Positions 34,133-45,943 of a stretch of DNA of 64,000 nt are shown piece by piece; position 1 is the stretch's first letter; the number at the start of each line of letters is the position of its first letter. The translations under genes and the position numbers were made by a program. The notes under the pieces were generated by a model that saw only the letters and a program-made list of their open reading frames with translations, made no database searches and had not been told where the DNA came from. The stretch is from Buxus sempervirens (lineage: Eukaryota; Streptophyta; Magnoliopsida; Buxales; Buxaceae), in NCBI GenBank assembly GCA_947561395.2, contig OX387184.1, positions 60,199,197 to 60,263,196 of the forward strand. The letters are read 5' to 3'.

Positions 34133-35210
34133 CTTATTCAAGGTATTGGAGCTTTCCATATTACCACACAATTTAACAATAAATCTCTAATTTTGTTTGG
34201 TTAGGAGAAATTTACTAGAAACAAAGACATTGATAACAGAACTTTTCATAATATTTATTTATTCTCGTGCTCCAAAATGTATTATAACATCTTATTATTA
34301 GAGACAAAGGAACATTTTAAAATTTTGTTTGATTAAATAGGATAACCTGTCCCCGTCTAGTATTTGGGGATAATTCATAAATCAGCTTAGGTTTCAGCAC
34401 AACTCGATCCTACCCCTCCCGGAATCTACTTTAATTTAGTAATGAATACATCTTTTTTTAATATCTATATACCATATAAAAATTAATATTTTATAAATAA
34501 ATATATTAATTAATTTATATATATTCATATAGAAATACTAATTTTTTTTTAGTATTGTATATCTACAATTGGGTCAACTTCAACCTCAAGGTTGCAAGCC
34601 GATTTGGTATGAGCTAAATGCTTAGCTAGGTGTTTTAAGATCTGTTGCATGTTTCCATTTTAACTGCCCTTTGTACCCCCAGAGTTGCACTTCAAATCCT
34701 CTCCCCGTTTCCCTTGCCACTTTGGTGTACTATCAATCAAAACATATTATGTTATTTACTTTGATAAGATATAAGCCATATACAATAAGACTTATCAAAG
34801 CATGCCACATGATACATTCTGATTGGTAGTAAACAAAAGTAGTACAAGAGATAGGAAAGAGGATTCCTCTTGTTTGAGTTTAAATTATCAGTTGTGATTG
34901 GATACACAAAATTTAAGGGAAAGAAGAACGTGAGAGCAACTATCTCAGATTAAACCCCCTAAAATTAGGATTAATGACCGATGTAGAACCCTTCCATTTC
35001 CTGCATTGTGGTGCATTGGTCGTATTACCTGCATAGAAGCTGCAGAAGTAATTGCATATAGTTTTGCAAATAAAGCTTTTATAAATATATAAAAGGACGC
35101 AAAATGGTAAAAAAAAATTTAAATGTGCGTCTCCTTTTTTACAATTCACATAAGCAGCTTTTGCTGTGGCTAATGGTCTCAGAATCATTTACCTCAAAAC
35201 CATCATTTAC
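34133..35210. other. AT-rich stretch without recognised genes
   Basis: No coding signal was found, including the exons that should follow the RPN11 piece on the minus strand (EMLNLAIKYNKAV and beyond). Confidence 0.5.
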
Positions 35211-35642
35211 CTGGACAGTCTGTTTTGGAATGAGTATCAAACCTCTGTAGCGTCAAGCCATCAGTCCACTTCTTCTTGTGTAGGATGAGCAGCATCTTCT
35301 CCTCAAGTTCATTCTTCTTGTAGTTAATGGCTATGGAATGGTAATGCCTGTTCAGCCCATGGATCAAGGCCTTGCGGAGATCACAAAAGAAGAATTAAGT
35401 TTGAAAGTGCAAGAAGAGAGATTAAGGAAAATTTTACAGCATTTTGAATGGGTAGAAGCCCACACCTGAATAGATGGTTTGTTCAGTTGCCCAAGATTGG
35501 ATGTTGTCTGGTGTGTTTCTTGGCCTAGCATCATTGTCTGTGGGTTGATCAAGTGGAAGGCATCAATCACTACCTTCCCTTTCACACTATGAATTGGATC
35601 TACCACCACAGCCACAACCCTTTGGTTTAAGGCTTCAAAACT
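35211..35642 (-). pseudogene. RPN11: Two-exon fragment of 26S proteasome subunit RPN11 (PSMD14)
   Basis: RPN11 is the metalloprotease of the proteasome lid that removes ubiquitin from substrates. Exon A (35466-35642) encodes [19 protein letters not shown] and runs through [10 protein letters not shown] and [10 protein letters not shown] to LNKPSIQ. It has an acceptor TTTTTCCAG and a donor GTGTGG. Exon B (35211-35370) encodes [19 protein letters not shown] to [10 protein letters not shown], with an acceptor CCGCAAG and a donor GTAAAT. The wording is that of plant RPN11, C-terminal to its JAMM motif. The catalytic exons before exon A and all exons after exon B are missing. Near 35222, about 8 bases of the expected THSKTNEQTVQ coding sequence are absent, shifting the frame before the donor. 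It is therefore a broken DNA-level copy that kept its intron. Confidence 0.85.
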
Positions 35643-38399
35643 CTGGAAAAAGATAGCAGAAACAACATAAACAAGTTAGACTACAAGATAGTGGATATGC
35701 AAGTTTTGATCGAACCACAGAAGCTAATACCACATCATCAGTTGGAGCAAATAAAAAAGGAAACTGCAGGGAGCAGTCGAACATCTTCTCCATGTCACCT
35801 TACAAAAATGCTGAGGCACGGTTTTAAATGTTAAGGCTCAAACCCAATAAATTTTTTAGGCTCTGCCTTGATCAATTTTCATTTTTTTTATTTATTCCCA
35901 ACATGAAGCTTGGTTCAATTTCACTAGCAGTTTTGGGTTCCAGAACTGCTCAGTCTAATAATGTGATTGGGTCACATGAGCCTAATGCTAATACCTCTGA
36001 ATTAAGGTTGCTCTATTATTGATTTGACATGGTTGCTTGAAGCACCATCAACCATAGAAGGAATGTGACTCTAAAATTGGATCAGGATTTTCTATGACTT
36101 CTAATGTGATTTATGCTTTAGAGAGAGCAAGACAGATTTTGCTATCATTACCTAGAAGAATATTGCGAGATCTTGTAAATCTTATGAACGGTGGGGAGAG
36201 CAAAGGAGATAGCAGTAACACACTTATCAATGTGACCGTTAGAAGATTAGGATTTCGTATTTTGAGGCATTATGGCAGCATAATAAGATTTGAATAAGGA
36301 AGAAAGTGAACTGTAACAGCTCTCTTTTTTCTATTTCTATATGGTGAAATTGAGAGATGCTATGTTAAATAGGTGGAATTTAGTAACCCATGAAAAATAC
36401 CTATCCCCAACTTAATGGACTAAGGGTAGTGATGGTACAACGTTTAGTATCAAAAAGTAGAAAAAGGGCTTTTGCCTTCTCTTGCAAAGGGTTAAAATAA
36501 TGTGATAGTTAAGCAGAATATGAAACCTCAAAAGAGAGTACAGGTTCCTAGTTTTTTGAAAATCAAAGTTCTTCTAATGGTTGTCATTTTTTTTCATCTT
36601 CGTAGATGGAGAATCCTGATTTCTTTCGTATTTTCTGCTCCTAAGAATGGGTATGAAAAGAAAAGTCTCCCAAGTAGAACCTACTAAAACAGCTAAAGGG
36701 TGGTTTAAGAATATTGCATAGCACCGACCACTTCAATCAGTTGAAAGACCAAGTCATCACTCCCATCTCTCTATAAATTATTCAACATTTCAAAACTTTA
36801 GAAAGGTGTTTCCTGTTTCTGAAGTGTGCCATGCGAAATTAACTTTCTACCCGGAATTACTATAATAATGCTGTTGACCTCCTGGTGATGCACCAAATGA
36901 TACTCAAAATACATAAAGAAGAGTTAAGAGTAAGAAATTACCATTCAGCCAATAGTGTAGCAGTATTATTTATGTTAAGAGTAAGAAATTACCATGTCTA
37001 GTGGCATACCAGACCGGACTGTTGCTTGCAAGTTCTTTGTCTGTACACACGGGCCTTACACATGCTGGTGTTCTCTCTATAAACAGAATAGAATGTTGGG
37101 GTCAGTAGATGAATGACTTTGTCATCCTTGTTAACCAAAGTGCCTTTTTTTGTGGTCTGGACTTGAAGATTGCAAATGCAGGCTGATATATAATATTCTA
37201 AATATCAATCAAATGGAAAGTTCTTACCTGATTCATTTACCCTGGACGTGCTACGATAAAAACAGTTATCAATCCAAACATCCAATCAAAGTAACCCTGC
37301 AAAATTGAAATCTACAGCCAGAATAAAAAAAATTATCAAATTGAAAAATAAAAAGAAAAAAAAGTAAAGAAGCAGGACTGAGCTAAAACATCCAAAAAGT
37401 AAGCATGCACCGTAGAAGAGAAGTGATGATGCTTTGACACACCGTTAAATAGAAACAATATACGTACGGCATGAATAATCAACATTTAGATTTTAATTAA
37501 TGCATCCTTACCAACTATGCCATAGAGGCAGACATGGTTCATACCAATATTCGATAACCAGTGCATCAGCTCAATAACTCTTGAAGTATAGTGAACTTCA
37601 CCGTGTATAATCACTGCTAGATATAGCAGGTTTCTAAAATCTAGATATTTGTATGTCCTCAAAAAACCCAGAAGTGATGAGACCACTTTGTATCAAATGT
37701 GATATACCCACCACCAAATGATACATGCTAACCACCAGGTGATGTGGTAGTTCAGGCATTTCCCATCCAATGGTTTGAATACAATGGTTTAGATGTATGC
37801 AAACGTTCACAAACATAAACAATGAAATAGAGACTGACAATGAAATAGAGAATACAATGGTTTAGACCACTTTGTATCAAATGTGAAGACAATTTCTAGC
37901 AGATTATTCTTCAAGGGGAAAAAAAAAGGTACTGCATACATTGAAGATAAGAGATCGGTCGCTTGTAAATTATTGGTTAACCTGAATGAATATGAAACAT
38001 TTCTTTGAGAAAATAATTGAAGGACAAGAAACAAATAGTCCTGCCGACTAGCAAAAAAACGAGATAATCTAAACGCATTAGAAGTAATCAGAAGTAAAAG
38101 CATCGTCACTACAGGAATACTTTTGAAGCTTGAAAACAAGTCTTTCATCTGCCCAGGCCTGGCTCAAAATTTGTAATTTTCTACGCTATTTAGTTAAGGT
38201 GTGGCTACTTTTGAGTAATAGCTTCCTCCTAAACACATTCTTGGAAAGAATTAGTGCTTATCCCTTCATAAAAGATATTGAAATTTTGAAGTAAATCATT
38301 TCCCTCCAATAAGTCTAAAATTAGCAAAAACATGGACCCACATTCTAGACTCCTATTAACATTCAAACAACTTAGAAATCCAAAAACTAACGTGAACTA
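35643..38399. other. Non-coding stretch, no gene recognised
   Basis: Several short frames (35828-36022, 36094-36297, 36502-36687, 37807-38148) have no recognised domain and intron-like composition. No upstream RPN11 exons and no clear transposon ends were seen. Confidence 0.45.
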
Positions 38400-40225
38400 C
38401 ATGTTGGAGAGGAAAGCTACTCTGGTTTCAAAGAACTTACAGTTTTTGCTCTGTAAATGCGACTATGAAGGTGTGTGACTATACAGGTAACAGTGTTACG
38501 ATGTAAAATACGAAGACGGTGCGTGGAAGATAGGCGTGCAAAGGGGTGAAGGTGACCATGTTGGTGGCTTCAAAGGGCGTCGGCGACGGCATCCGTGTGA
38601 CCAATGACGACAGTGGTTAATGGCATTGATAAAGTGCTAGAAACGCATACTTAAGCACTTCTAACGAAGTGAAAAATAGGAAAAGTCGTTAAAAGTGCTT
38701 AATTATGCAATGGGATACACAAGAGAGCCTAAACATTAAATTGAAATTATCTTGGGATTAATAGGCTTAATTATGTATTGGTTTGTGCTTAATGTTTCAT
38801 TAGCAATGCATCTGATTTCTTTGTTTAAAATCTCACCATTTACTTTATTACCCCTCAACTATTATTTGGTTTTTTTTTTGTTAAAAGGAGTAAAACAGAG
38901 AGTTAAAAAACATTGAAGGAGCATTGTTTTGGTGCTGATGTGGCTAATGGCCTGTCAGAATTCATTGGGGATGAGCGAATGAACGAGGAGGAGCTAAAGA
39001 GAAAGATGAGCAGGGGTCGTTGTAGGAAGGCAATCAGCATTGCAGGAGGCTAGTTTGAGAGGCTTAGAGAGAGTCGTTTTGGGTTTTGTTTATTTTTCCA
39101 TTCCTTCTTCTTTGAAATTTTCAGACCTTTCAATCAGCTTTAGAGATGCTATCTTGATAGATTCCAACGAGTTTTCCAACTATTCATGATCAGAGATCAC
39201 TAAGGATGAACCAGGGAGTTCTTACAACACTTCTTTTTTTTTTTTCCTTCTTCTGAGAAATTTCGTTCTCTACAACTGAGCAGAACTTCTTCTATGCATG
39301 AGTGAAGTTAAACATGAGCTCAGGTGGAGCTCTAATTTGGTTTGTATCTTTGATTATATCGAACTTGTCAATGTTTTCCATGATATCCTTATGAAGTTTC
39401 AATGAGATCATAATAGATTTAGCAGAAATTCTTCAACTGATCTTTGATTTATTGTTGATAGTAAGCACAGTAGATGCTTGGGGTATAGTTTGTGTTTTTT
39501 TAGATAAAAGCGCTTTCCAGATCTGATTTAGAGTTCATCAGGTAGCTTAGGTATTTTAGAGTTGGGAAACATAGATCATCCAAATGCCAATGCCATGACT
39601 AGATTGGTATTCATAGGAGAGAAGATTTAAGATGTAAGAGGGGTACAATCCATGAATGAGCAACAACCTACAGCTTAGGTGTTTGATAAACTAGTTCTTA
39701 GAGCAATTTATTTTCATATTTGATTTACTTTTGAATCTAGTCTCTAATTTCCCAAAATTCAGTTAAGTATAATTGGTTTTTCATACTTGCTTGTACAATC
39801 TCATTTGGTTTATGTTTTAAGCATCCTCATCTTCGCATATTACTCATTTTTAGTGAATAAAGTAGTAGTTAATTCCTTTTAATTGCTTTTGTTTTTAGGA
39901 TTAGGATTTAATTAGATTACTTGTGTAGTGTAGCTAGAATTTTATTAGTTAGATTGTTTAGGTTCAGATTTATTCACTTCTTTTGTTTAATTTAGTCTTT
40001 TCAGCAAGTTTAATTTCTGTTTACTTCTAATCACCATATCCCTGAGGAAAATGACCTTGGGACTCACCCTTGTATACCTTATAAGCTTCTACACTTGGAA
40101 ATGATTTTTGCAGCACCTTTGTGAGCTCATCAGGTGTCGAGATGGGGATTCACTCAAAAATCCAAAGACTGCCGGGGAGTAAATGTTGGAGGAAGGCTAC
40201 TCCGGTTTCAAAAATTTAGGGTAAG
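38400..40225. repeat. ~38-bp direct repeats bracketing LTR-like DNA
   Basis: ATGTTGGAGAGGAAAGCTAC at about 38400 and ATGTTGGAGGAAGGCTACTC at about 40185 are diverged copies, each followed by TGGTTTCAAA or CGGTTTCAAA. Between them, about 38627-40143 starts TGATAAAGTGCTAG and ends with a stretch of the style CCCTGAGGAAAATGACCTTGG...CACTTGG, which I associate with the 3' part of some plant LTRs. No 5-bp duplication was found, so calling it a solo LTR is tentative. Confidence 0.35.
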
Positions 40226-40955
40226 GGATGGGAAATGAGAATATCAGAAAGAAGCTGTTGGTTCCCTGAACTAGTTTTTCTGGATAGTCAAGGCTTGCAC
40301 TGGCTCTGTCCCAAAGTAATAAGCCTTAGAACCAAGGAACATCTGGGTTTATTGGGTTCATCCTGTCAGGCCAATCGAAGGAGGTATCTACAATTGTCAT
40401 TGTATTCGCAGAGGGTTGCGACGCAAATCCGAGATCATATCTAAAGTCAGTAAAAGCTGAATGTGTTGGTCTCAAATGGGTACATAGAAATGTCACCGTT
40501 GCCGGTGCTAATGTGGGTGGTGACTACAAAATTTCTATAATGCAAGCTCTTATATCGCTTGAAGAATGCTAGAATTATCCTGTTCTCTGTGAGGCTTCTT
40601 TGCCTGTCATGAACTGGGAGAAGGTAATATCAAAGGAGATTAGAGGAATTCATGCCAGCTAGCCGAAGCCTTTTATTCCCTTGTCCTCAGATGCAATTGC
40701 CATTTTCATGGGGTTCCGAAGAAGAAGCTGATGGAGTGGTTTCGGTGCCAGAATCGAGGGGTAGTGGCGGAAAAGTAATGCTCTCTAGATGGCCTTCTGG
40801 TTTTGCTGCAAGCTACTGCAAATCATGTCCTAGAGGTATTTGGATTGCAGTATTGGGAATACTTGTTCATTTGTGGTCAAAGATGGCATTCGAATCTATA
40901 GGAGCTGCTTGTGGGGGTTTCAATGAGCTAGATACTATTGCTTGTTATTGAGGTT
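40190..40955 (+). pseudogene. DUF4283-family (LINE ORF1-like) fragment
   Basis: Plus-strand frames carry RISERSCWFPELVFLDSQG and, later, LSRWPSGFAASYCK, then ILVHLWSKMAFESIGAACGG. The last matches the DUF4283 core often found in plant LINE ORF1-type proteins (GLPLHLW...IG..CGGF). It is homologous to the segment at 61547-64000, where RISKTSPWFSEILSLTSDA and ILIHLWAKETLETTREACGG appear in the same order. Several stops and frame changes break it. The zinc knuckle and any ORF2 are absent. Confidence 0.6.
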
Positions 40956-41209
40956 TATTATGTTTATCTAGAGTCATGAGAGTATGGTTGAATTTTTTAT
41001 CCAAACTTAACATTATTTGAGTTTTGAGAAAGTTGATTCATGTTTCTGCATTATTGAAGGTTATTAATAGAACTTGAATTTTGATGGTGTACGCCGATGT
41101 GTTAAATGAATGTTAATTAATTGAATTGTCTGGATAATAGTTTGCTTTGGGACCACAAAGTTAGCACTCCATGTTTGGATTTATTCATGAGGAATGGATC
41201 TGGATTCGG

Positions 41210-41960
41210 AGCGCTACACCATCACCCTCCTTCAACCACTTAATCCTTGAATTTTGCCTCCAATAGATTTCTTTATTTTTTTAATATTATTTCCAAAGAT
41301 TCCATAATCTCCAACCGTTTTCCCCTATCTTGCAAGCCCCATTCCCCACTTCCTTATTATCCACAGCGACTAATTCCTCAAAAGCCTCCTTTTTTCATGA
41401 TCTCCAACCTTCTATAGAATTCCTTATTCCATGGCTTAATTTTATTTTTGACCTCTTTTAGACATCTCATGAGGGAGAAATTTGCCCACCTCGATACTAA
41501 CCTCCTTCCTTCACACCACCAATCCTTCACAAAATTTGGGAAAGAGGGATAGTGAAGCCACATGTTTTTGAATCGGAATGGAACTGGACCACCATGCATA
41601 GCCTCATTTGTCAGAAGCACCAGAGAATGGTCAAAAACAGGTCTAGGAAGAAGCATTTGGGCTATCGACATAAAATGAACATCCCAAGACCCCAATGCCA
41701 AACACCTGTCTAGCTTAGATAAAGGAGGGAATTGAAGGTTAGACCAAGTAAACTAACCGCCCTGCAAAGAATTATCAATTAACTCACAATACTGAATCCA
41801 ATTCGAAAAATCCCTCGTGCTTCTAGTGTCTGTAGTCCTAGCCTTATTAGACTCATAGGAAAATCTTTATACATTAAAGTCCCCCATGACCAATCATGGA
41901 AGATTAGTCCTATGATTCTGCTCACTCAACTCTTGCAACATAAGTCTAATTAAATATTTC
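41210..41960 (-). pseudogene. L1-type LINE ORF2 fragment (end of endonuclease)
   Basis: The minus strand encodes FTWSNLQ...KLDRCLALGSWDVHF, then MLLPRPVFDHSLVLL and NKIKPWNKEFYRRLEIMKKG. This is the C-terminal end of an apurinic/apyrimidinic endonuclease domain and the following linker, ending near RQNSRIKWLKEGDG. The same region of the large LINE at 42760-48317 reads RLDRCLSSGSWYNHFMPIAQ. It is a separate, diverged fragment with stops. Confidence 0.8.
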
Positions 41961-42108
41961 AGATTTGATAATTATTTAATTAATAACTTTACTAATTTGG
42001 CTACCTAAGAAAATAGTAAAATGCCATTTTCTTTATTTAAACTATATGTAATCATTGGATTTCTTCCAAAATTTTCAGATTTAATCTTCTTATAATTTCT
42101 GTTCATAA

Positions 42109-42342
42109 TATTTTTTTTTTTTTGATAAGTGATGAATTTTTATTGATTCAAATGGAGAGAGATACAAAGAAAAAGACAGAGTAGCAACAAAAAAGACAAA
42201 AAAGTGACAAAACAAGGAGGCACTGCCGAAAAATTAAAGAGCTATCCATGAAGACATAAAGACATGTCCCCAAATACTAAGGAAGGACATAAAGCCCTTA
42301 CTTTGCTAACCCATCAGCAACCTCATTACCAAGACTCATCAG
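42109..42342 (-). mobile_element. 5'-truncated LINE tail with poly(A)
   Basis: On the minus strand the sequence begins with an RNase H-type remnant (GNEVADGLAK), passes through a 3' UTR ending CAATAAAAATTCATCACTTATC, and ends in a run of about 13 A (T run at 42111-42123 on the plus strand). Short flanking repeats TCATAA at 42103-42108 and 42343-42348 may be the target duplication. The RNase H remnant suggests a different L1 lineage from the neighbouring long LINE. Confidence 0.7.
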
Positions 42343-42812
42343 TCATAACTAGAAATACTTTGATTAAATTTGTAGCTAATCTCTTCATAATATGAATTTA
42401 GATTATAATATTGATCCTAAAAATACTTAGATTAAATCTTTATTCCTCAATATTTCAGATTTAGATCATTTGTTCTTCCATATTCAGATTTAGAATTATA
42501 TGATTATTTCTTCAAAATTCAGGATTCTACAACCTCGAATTCTCCCTTTCTTATTCACACGCACAGGGGCTTTCTAGAATCTTGAAAGAATCTAGCCAAA
42601 ATTGCCTCAATGAAACCATCAATCTACTTCTTAAATAGCATCTTCTCAAGATAACCCTCCCCTTACGTACGCTTACTATCCTTAGTAACTACCTATAGGC
42701 ATCCTAGTACACATCACTCCGAAAGACTACGAATGGTATGTGAAGGACTACAAAAGTTGTTTTTTTTTTTATAAATAATGAAGTGAGTATATATATTATA
42801 TGGAAAAGAAAA

Positions 42813-42860
42813 AGTATAGAGTATAGAGTATGGAGTATGGAGTATGGGGTATGGGGTATA
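42813..42860 (-). repeat. Heptamer array GTATAGA/GTATGGA/GTATGGG in LINE 3' UTR
   Basis: About seven units of a 7-bp motif lie just inside the LINE's poly(A) end. The unit changes stepwise from GTATAGA to GTATGGG across the array. Confidence 0.85.
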
Positions 42861-43074
42861 CAAGTGTAACAAAAAAGAAACAACCACTCTACAAAAACCA
42901 CATGATCCCTCACTCAGCCCAAACCTCAACCTTGACGAGGCACTGTACAAAACATACTATAGGAACACCACACAAAACTCCATGATCTAAGCTGAACAAG
43001 CAATTCAGCTTAAGACCATCAACCCCTCGCACTCCCGAACCCATCAACACCTAGAACATAACTGCGCTCAACCC

Positions 43075-44402
43075 TCACGTCAGGCCATCCTTCCAAAGAA
43101 GAGCCGAAAAACACAACTCTTTCCAATCCTTCACAATCTCTGTAGGCCATAACCCCCGGATTTTTGGTAGAATCGAAGCCCATGATGCCACAGTAATCAC
43201 CATAGAATCAAACACCTGGTCCACCGGTGTCCTGATATCCCTAAAGATCCTACTATTACGCTCCAACCAAATGAACCATATAACTGCATGGAATAACATG
43301 TCGTATAACAATTTGCCCCTCTTACCCAAGCCTGTAACACGCCATTGAGCAATCCATGCCTCAAGAGTCTCTGGTAGCACCCAAGAAGCTCCGATCAACT
43401 CAAACACCCGCATCCACATAGAACTGGCGAACTGGCAATGGAGAAATAGATGATCAATGCTCTCTCCATAATGCATACACATGAAGCAAACATGCGGGGA
43501 TAAGGCGATCCCTTTCCACCTTCTTTGGATTAGATCAGCCGTGTTAATCCTGTAAAGAATGGCAGTCCATAAAAAGGCCATAATCTTGAAAGGGACCTTA
43601 GGCTTCCAAAGCTGACGAACTGGGATGGATATAGTAGGAGGAGATAATCCAAAGGAAGCCAATTTGAAAAAGGATTTACAAGAAAACAACCTATTAGGTG
43701 AAAGATACCAAGAGACCTTATCAGAACCTAAGGGGTCAAGAACCACATCCTTTAACCCATCAATGAGTAAAGAGATCTCTTCCACTTCAAGAGGGCGGAG
43801 ATTTCTCTGGAATGGAAGATTCCAAGAGTACCCAGAAGAAGACCAATCCAAGGTATCAGCCATAGAAGCATTAGGAAAAAGGGCAAAGGAGAATAAACGA
43901 GGAAATTGGGTCGATAACTTCTGATTACCCCACCACAGATCGTGCCAAAAGCGAATCGAAGATCCAGATACAAGGCTGAACCTAACGTGAGGGTAAAACA
44001 ATGGTGCAAGTTTCATAATGGCCTTCCACGGGCAGTTTCTTGAAGGTCGCGCCCTCAAGTTTATAAACCATCCAGAATCATCACTTCCATATTTACTTGT
44101 AATCACTTGATGCCACAGACTTTCTTTTTCAGTACTGAAACGCCATAACCATTTAGCAAGAAAAGAGGAGTTACGATGGGCTATCATACCCACCCCAATC
44201 CTTCCCAAGACAGACCTTATCCCACCTAACTAAGTGACACTTCCTATTCCCTCCACCTTCCCACAGGAAGTCCTTTTGTACTTTCTCAATAATGGCCACA
44301 ACCCTCCTAGGCATCCTAAAAAGAGACATGAAATAAATAGGGAGATTTGCAAGCACAGCCTTGATTAGGACTATTCTCCCCCCAAAAGATAAGTAGTTCT
44401 TC
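43075..44402 (-). pseudogene. LINE ORF2 C-terminal part with zf-RVT domain
   Basis: A long frame (43075-44208, 377 codons) carries SSFLAKWLWRFSTEKESLW, WFINLRARPSRNCPWKAI, FWHDLWWGN and the zf-RVT region LWKPKVPFKIMAFLWTA, with the Cys/His cluster CFMCMHYGESIDHLFLHC. It ends FSALLWKDGLT. Upstream, 44171-44400 continues the domain in another frame (LANLPIYFMSLFRMPRRV, KDFLWEGGGNRKCHLV), so one frame shift lies near 44200. A stop at 44405 separates it from the RT part. Confidence 0.85.
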
Positions 44403-44404
44403 TT

Positions 44405-45802
44405 CTATAATGCCAGACGCTTCTCCACTCTTTCAATGACAGGCTCCCAAAAACTAAGATTACGAGGGGAAGCCCCTAGAGGGAGACCAAGGTATGACAT
44501 CGGCCAACTACCCACCCGACACCCCAAAATCCAACAGAAAGACCGAACCTCATTCTCATCAACGTTCAAACCCACAATTGAGCTTTTCTCCCAATTCACC
44601 TTTAGACCTAATATCATATGGAATGTGTGCAATATGCTTTTCAACCAAATCATTTGGTCCTTAGAAGCTTCCAAGAAAACCAACGTATCATCCGTAAACT
44701 GTAGATGGGATATTGTTACCTCATCCCTTTCGACCTTGAAACCTTTAATCAAGCCCTGACTCCTTCCTATCATTATAAAGCTATGCAACACCTCTGCTAC
44801 CAAAGTGAATAAGAAGGGGGATAATGGATCCCCCTGCCTTATACCCCTAGAAGAAGGGAAAAACCCTCTTACCACTCCATTAACCAAAATAGAGAAATGA
44901 ACATTTCTCAAGCACCCCCGCATCCACATCCTCCATCTTTCCCCAAAACCTTTCCATTTCAGCATAGAGTCTATGAAACCCCACTCAACCTTGTCATATG
45001 CCTTTTCAATGTCCAATTTACACACTACCCCTGGCTCCTGAGCCCTCTTCCTACTTTCCACACACTCATTTGCAATTAATGCACAATCCATTATCTGACG
45101 GCCCTCCACAAAAGCACTCTAATTCAAGGATATAATCTTAGGCAGCACCATCTTCAACCTAATTGAAAGAACCTTTGCTATGATTTTGTAGACACTAGTG
45201 GTTAAGCTTATAGGCCTGAATTCTGTAATACCAATTGCCTCTACTTTCTTGGGAATAAGAACAAGGAAGGTCGCATTTGTAGCCTTATGAACCACGCCAT
45301 TCCTGAAAAACTCTTGAAGCACCTTAAACAAATCATCCTTGACAATCTCCCAGTTATGTTTAAAAAATCCAATTGTGAATCCATCGGGCGCGGGTGCCTT
45401 ATCCCCTTCCATCTCCCAAATAGCTTCCTTAATTTCCTCCATCTCAAACTCTCTTTCAATCCATCCATTCGTCGTCTCACTCAATTTTGATTGATCATTC
45501 TCCTTTAATTTGAAGTACAAGTCTTGCTCAGACTTGCAAAGATTGGCATAGAACTGACACAAAGACTCCCCAATTTCCCCACTATCCTCAACAACCCTAC
45601 CGTCCACTTCCAATCGCACAATTGAGTTATTAACTCTTCTACCCTTTACCATCCTATGGAAGAAAGTTGTGTTCCCATCTCCCTCCTTTAACCACATTAT
45701 CCTTGATTTTTGTCTCCAATGCATTTCCTCATATTTCAGAATTCTTTTCAGGGAAGCCTTAATCTCTATTCTTCTTCCTATCATGGGGTCCCCACACTCC
45801 AC
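44405..45802 (-). pseudogene. LINE reverse transcriptase
   Basis: Two same-frame stretches carry the RT blocks of an L1-type ORF2: RIMWLKEGDGNTTFFHR, APAPDGFTIGFFKHNW, FLVLIPKKVEA..TEFRPISL, FVEGRQIMDCALIANE, KLDIEKAYDKVEW, RGIRQGDPLSPFLFTLVAEVL and the catalytic box LQFTDDTLVF (usually FADD), then GLKVNWEKS and YLGLPLG. A stop at about 45119-45121 interrupts SLN(Q)SAFVEG and looks like CAG to TAG. The domain is otherwise continuous. Confidence 0.9.
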
Positions 45803-45943
45803 TTCCTTCCTTAGAGTCCAATGTGGCTATTTCATACAAAGCCTCCTTTTTCTAAATCTCCACCCTCCGAAAAGTTTGTTTATTCCACCCCTTTATCTTA
45901 TTCTTGACCTCTCGTAAACACCCCATTAAAAACCCTGTCCACC

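Noticed and set aside
35211-35642. RPN11 as an intact gene on the minus strand
   Set aside because: The catalytic exons before and the last exons after are not found within the surrounding DNA, and the coding sequence is shifted before the second donor.
37807-38148. 113-codon minus-strand frame
   Set aside because: It has a hydrophobic, Phe-rich composition typical of AT-rich non-coding DNA, with no domain and no supporting context.
43625-43924. 99-codon plus-strand frame
   Set aside because: Antisense shadow of the LINE ORF2 C-terminal domain.
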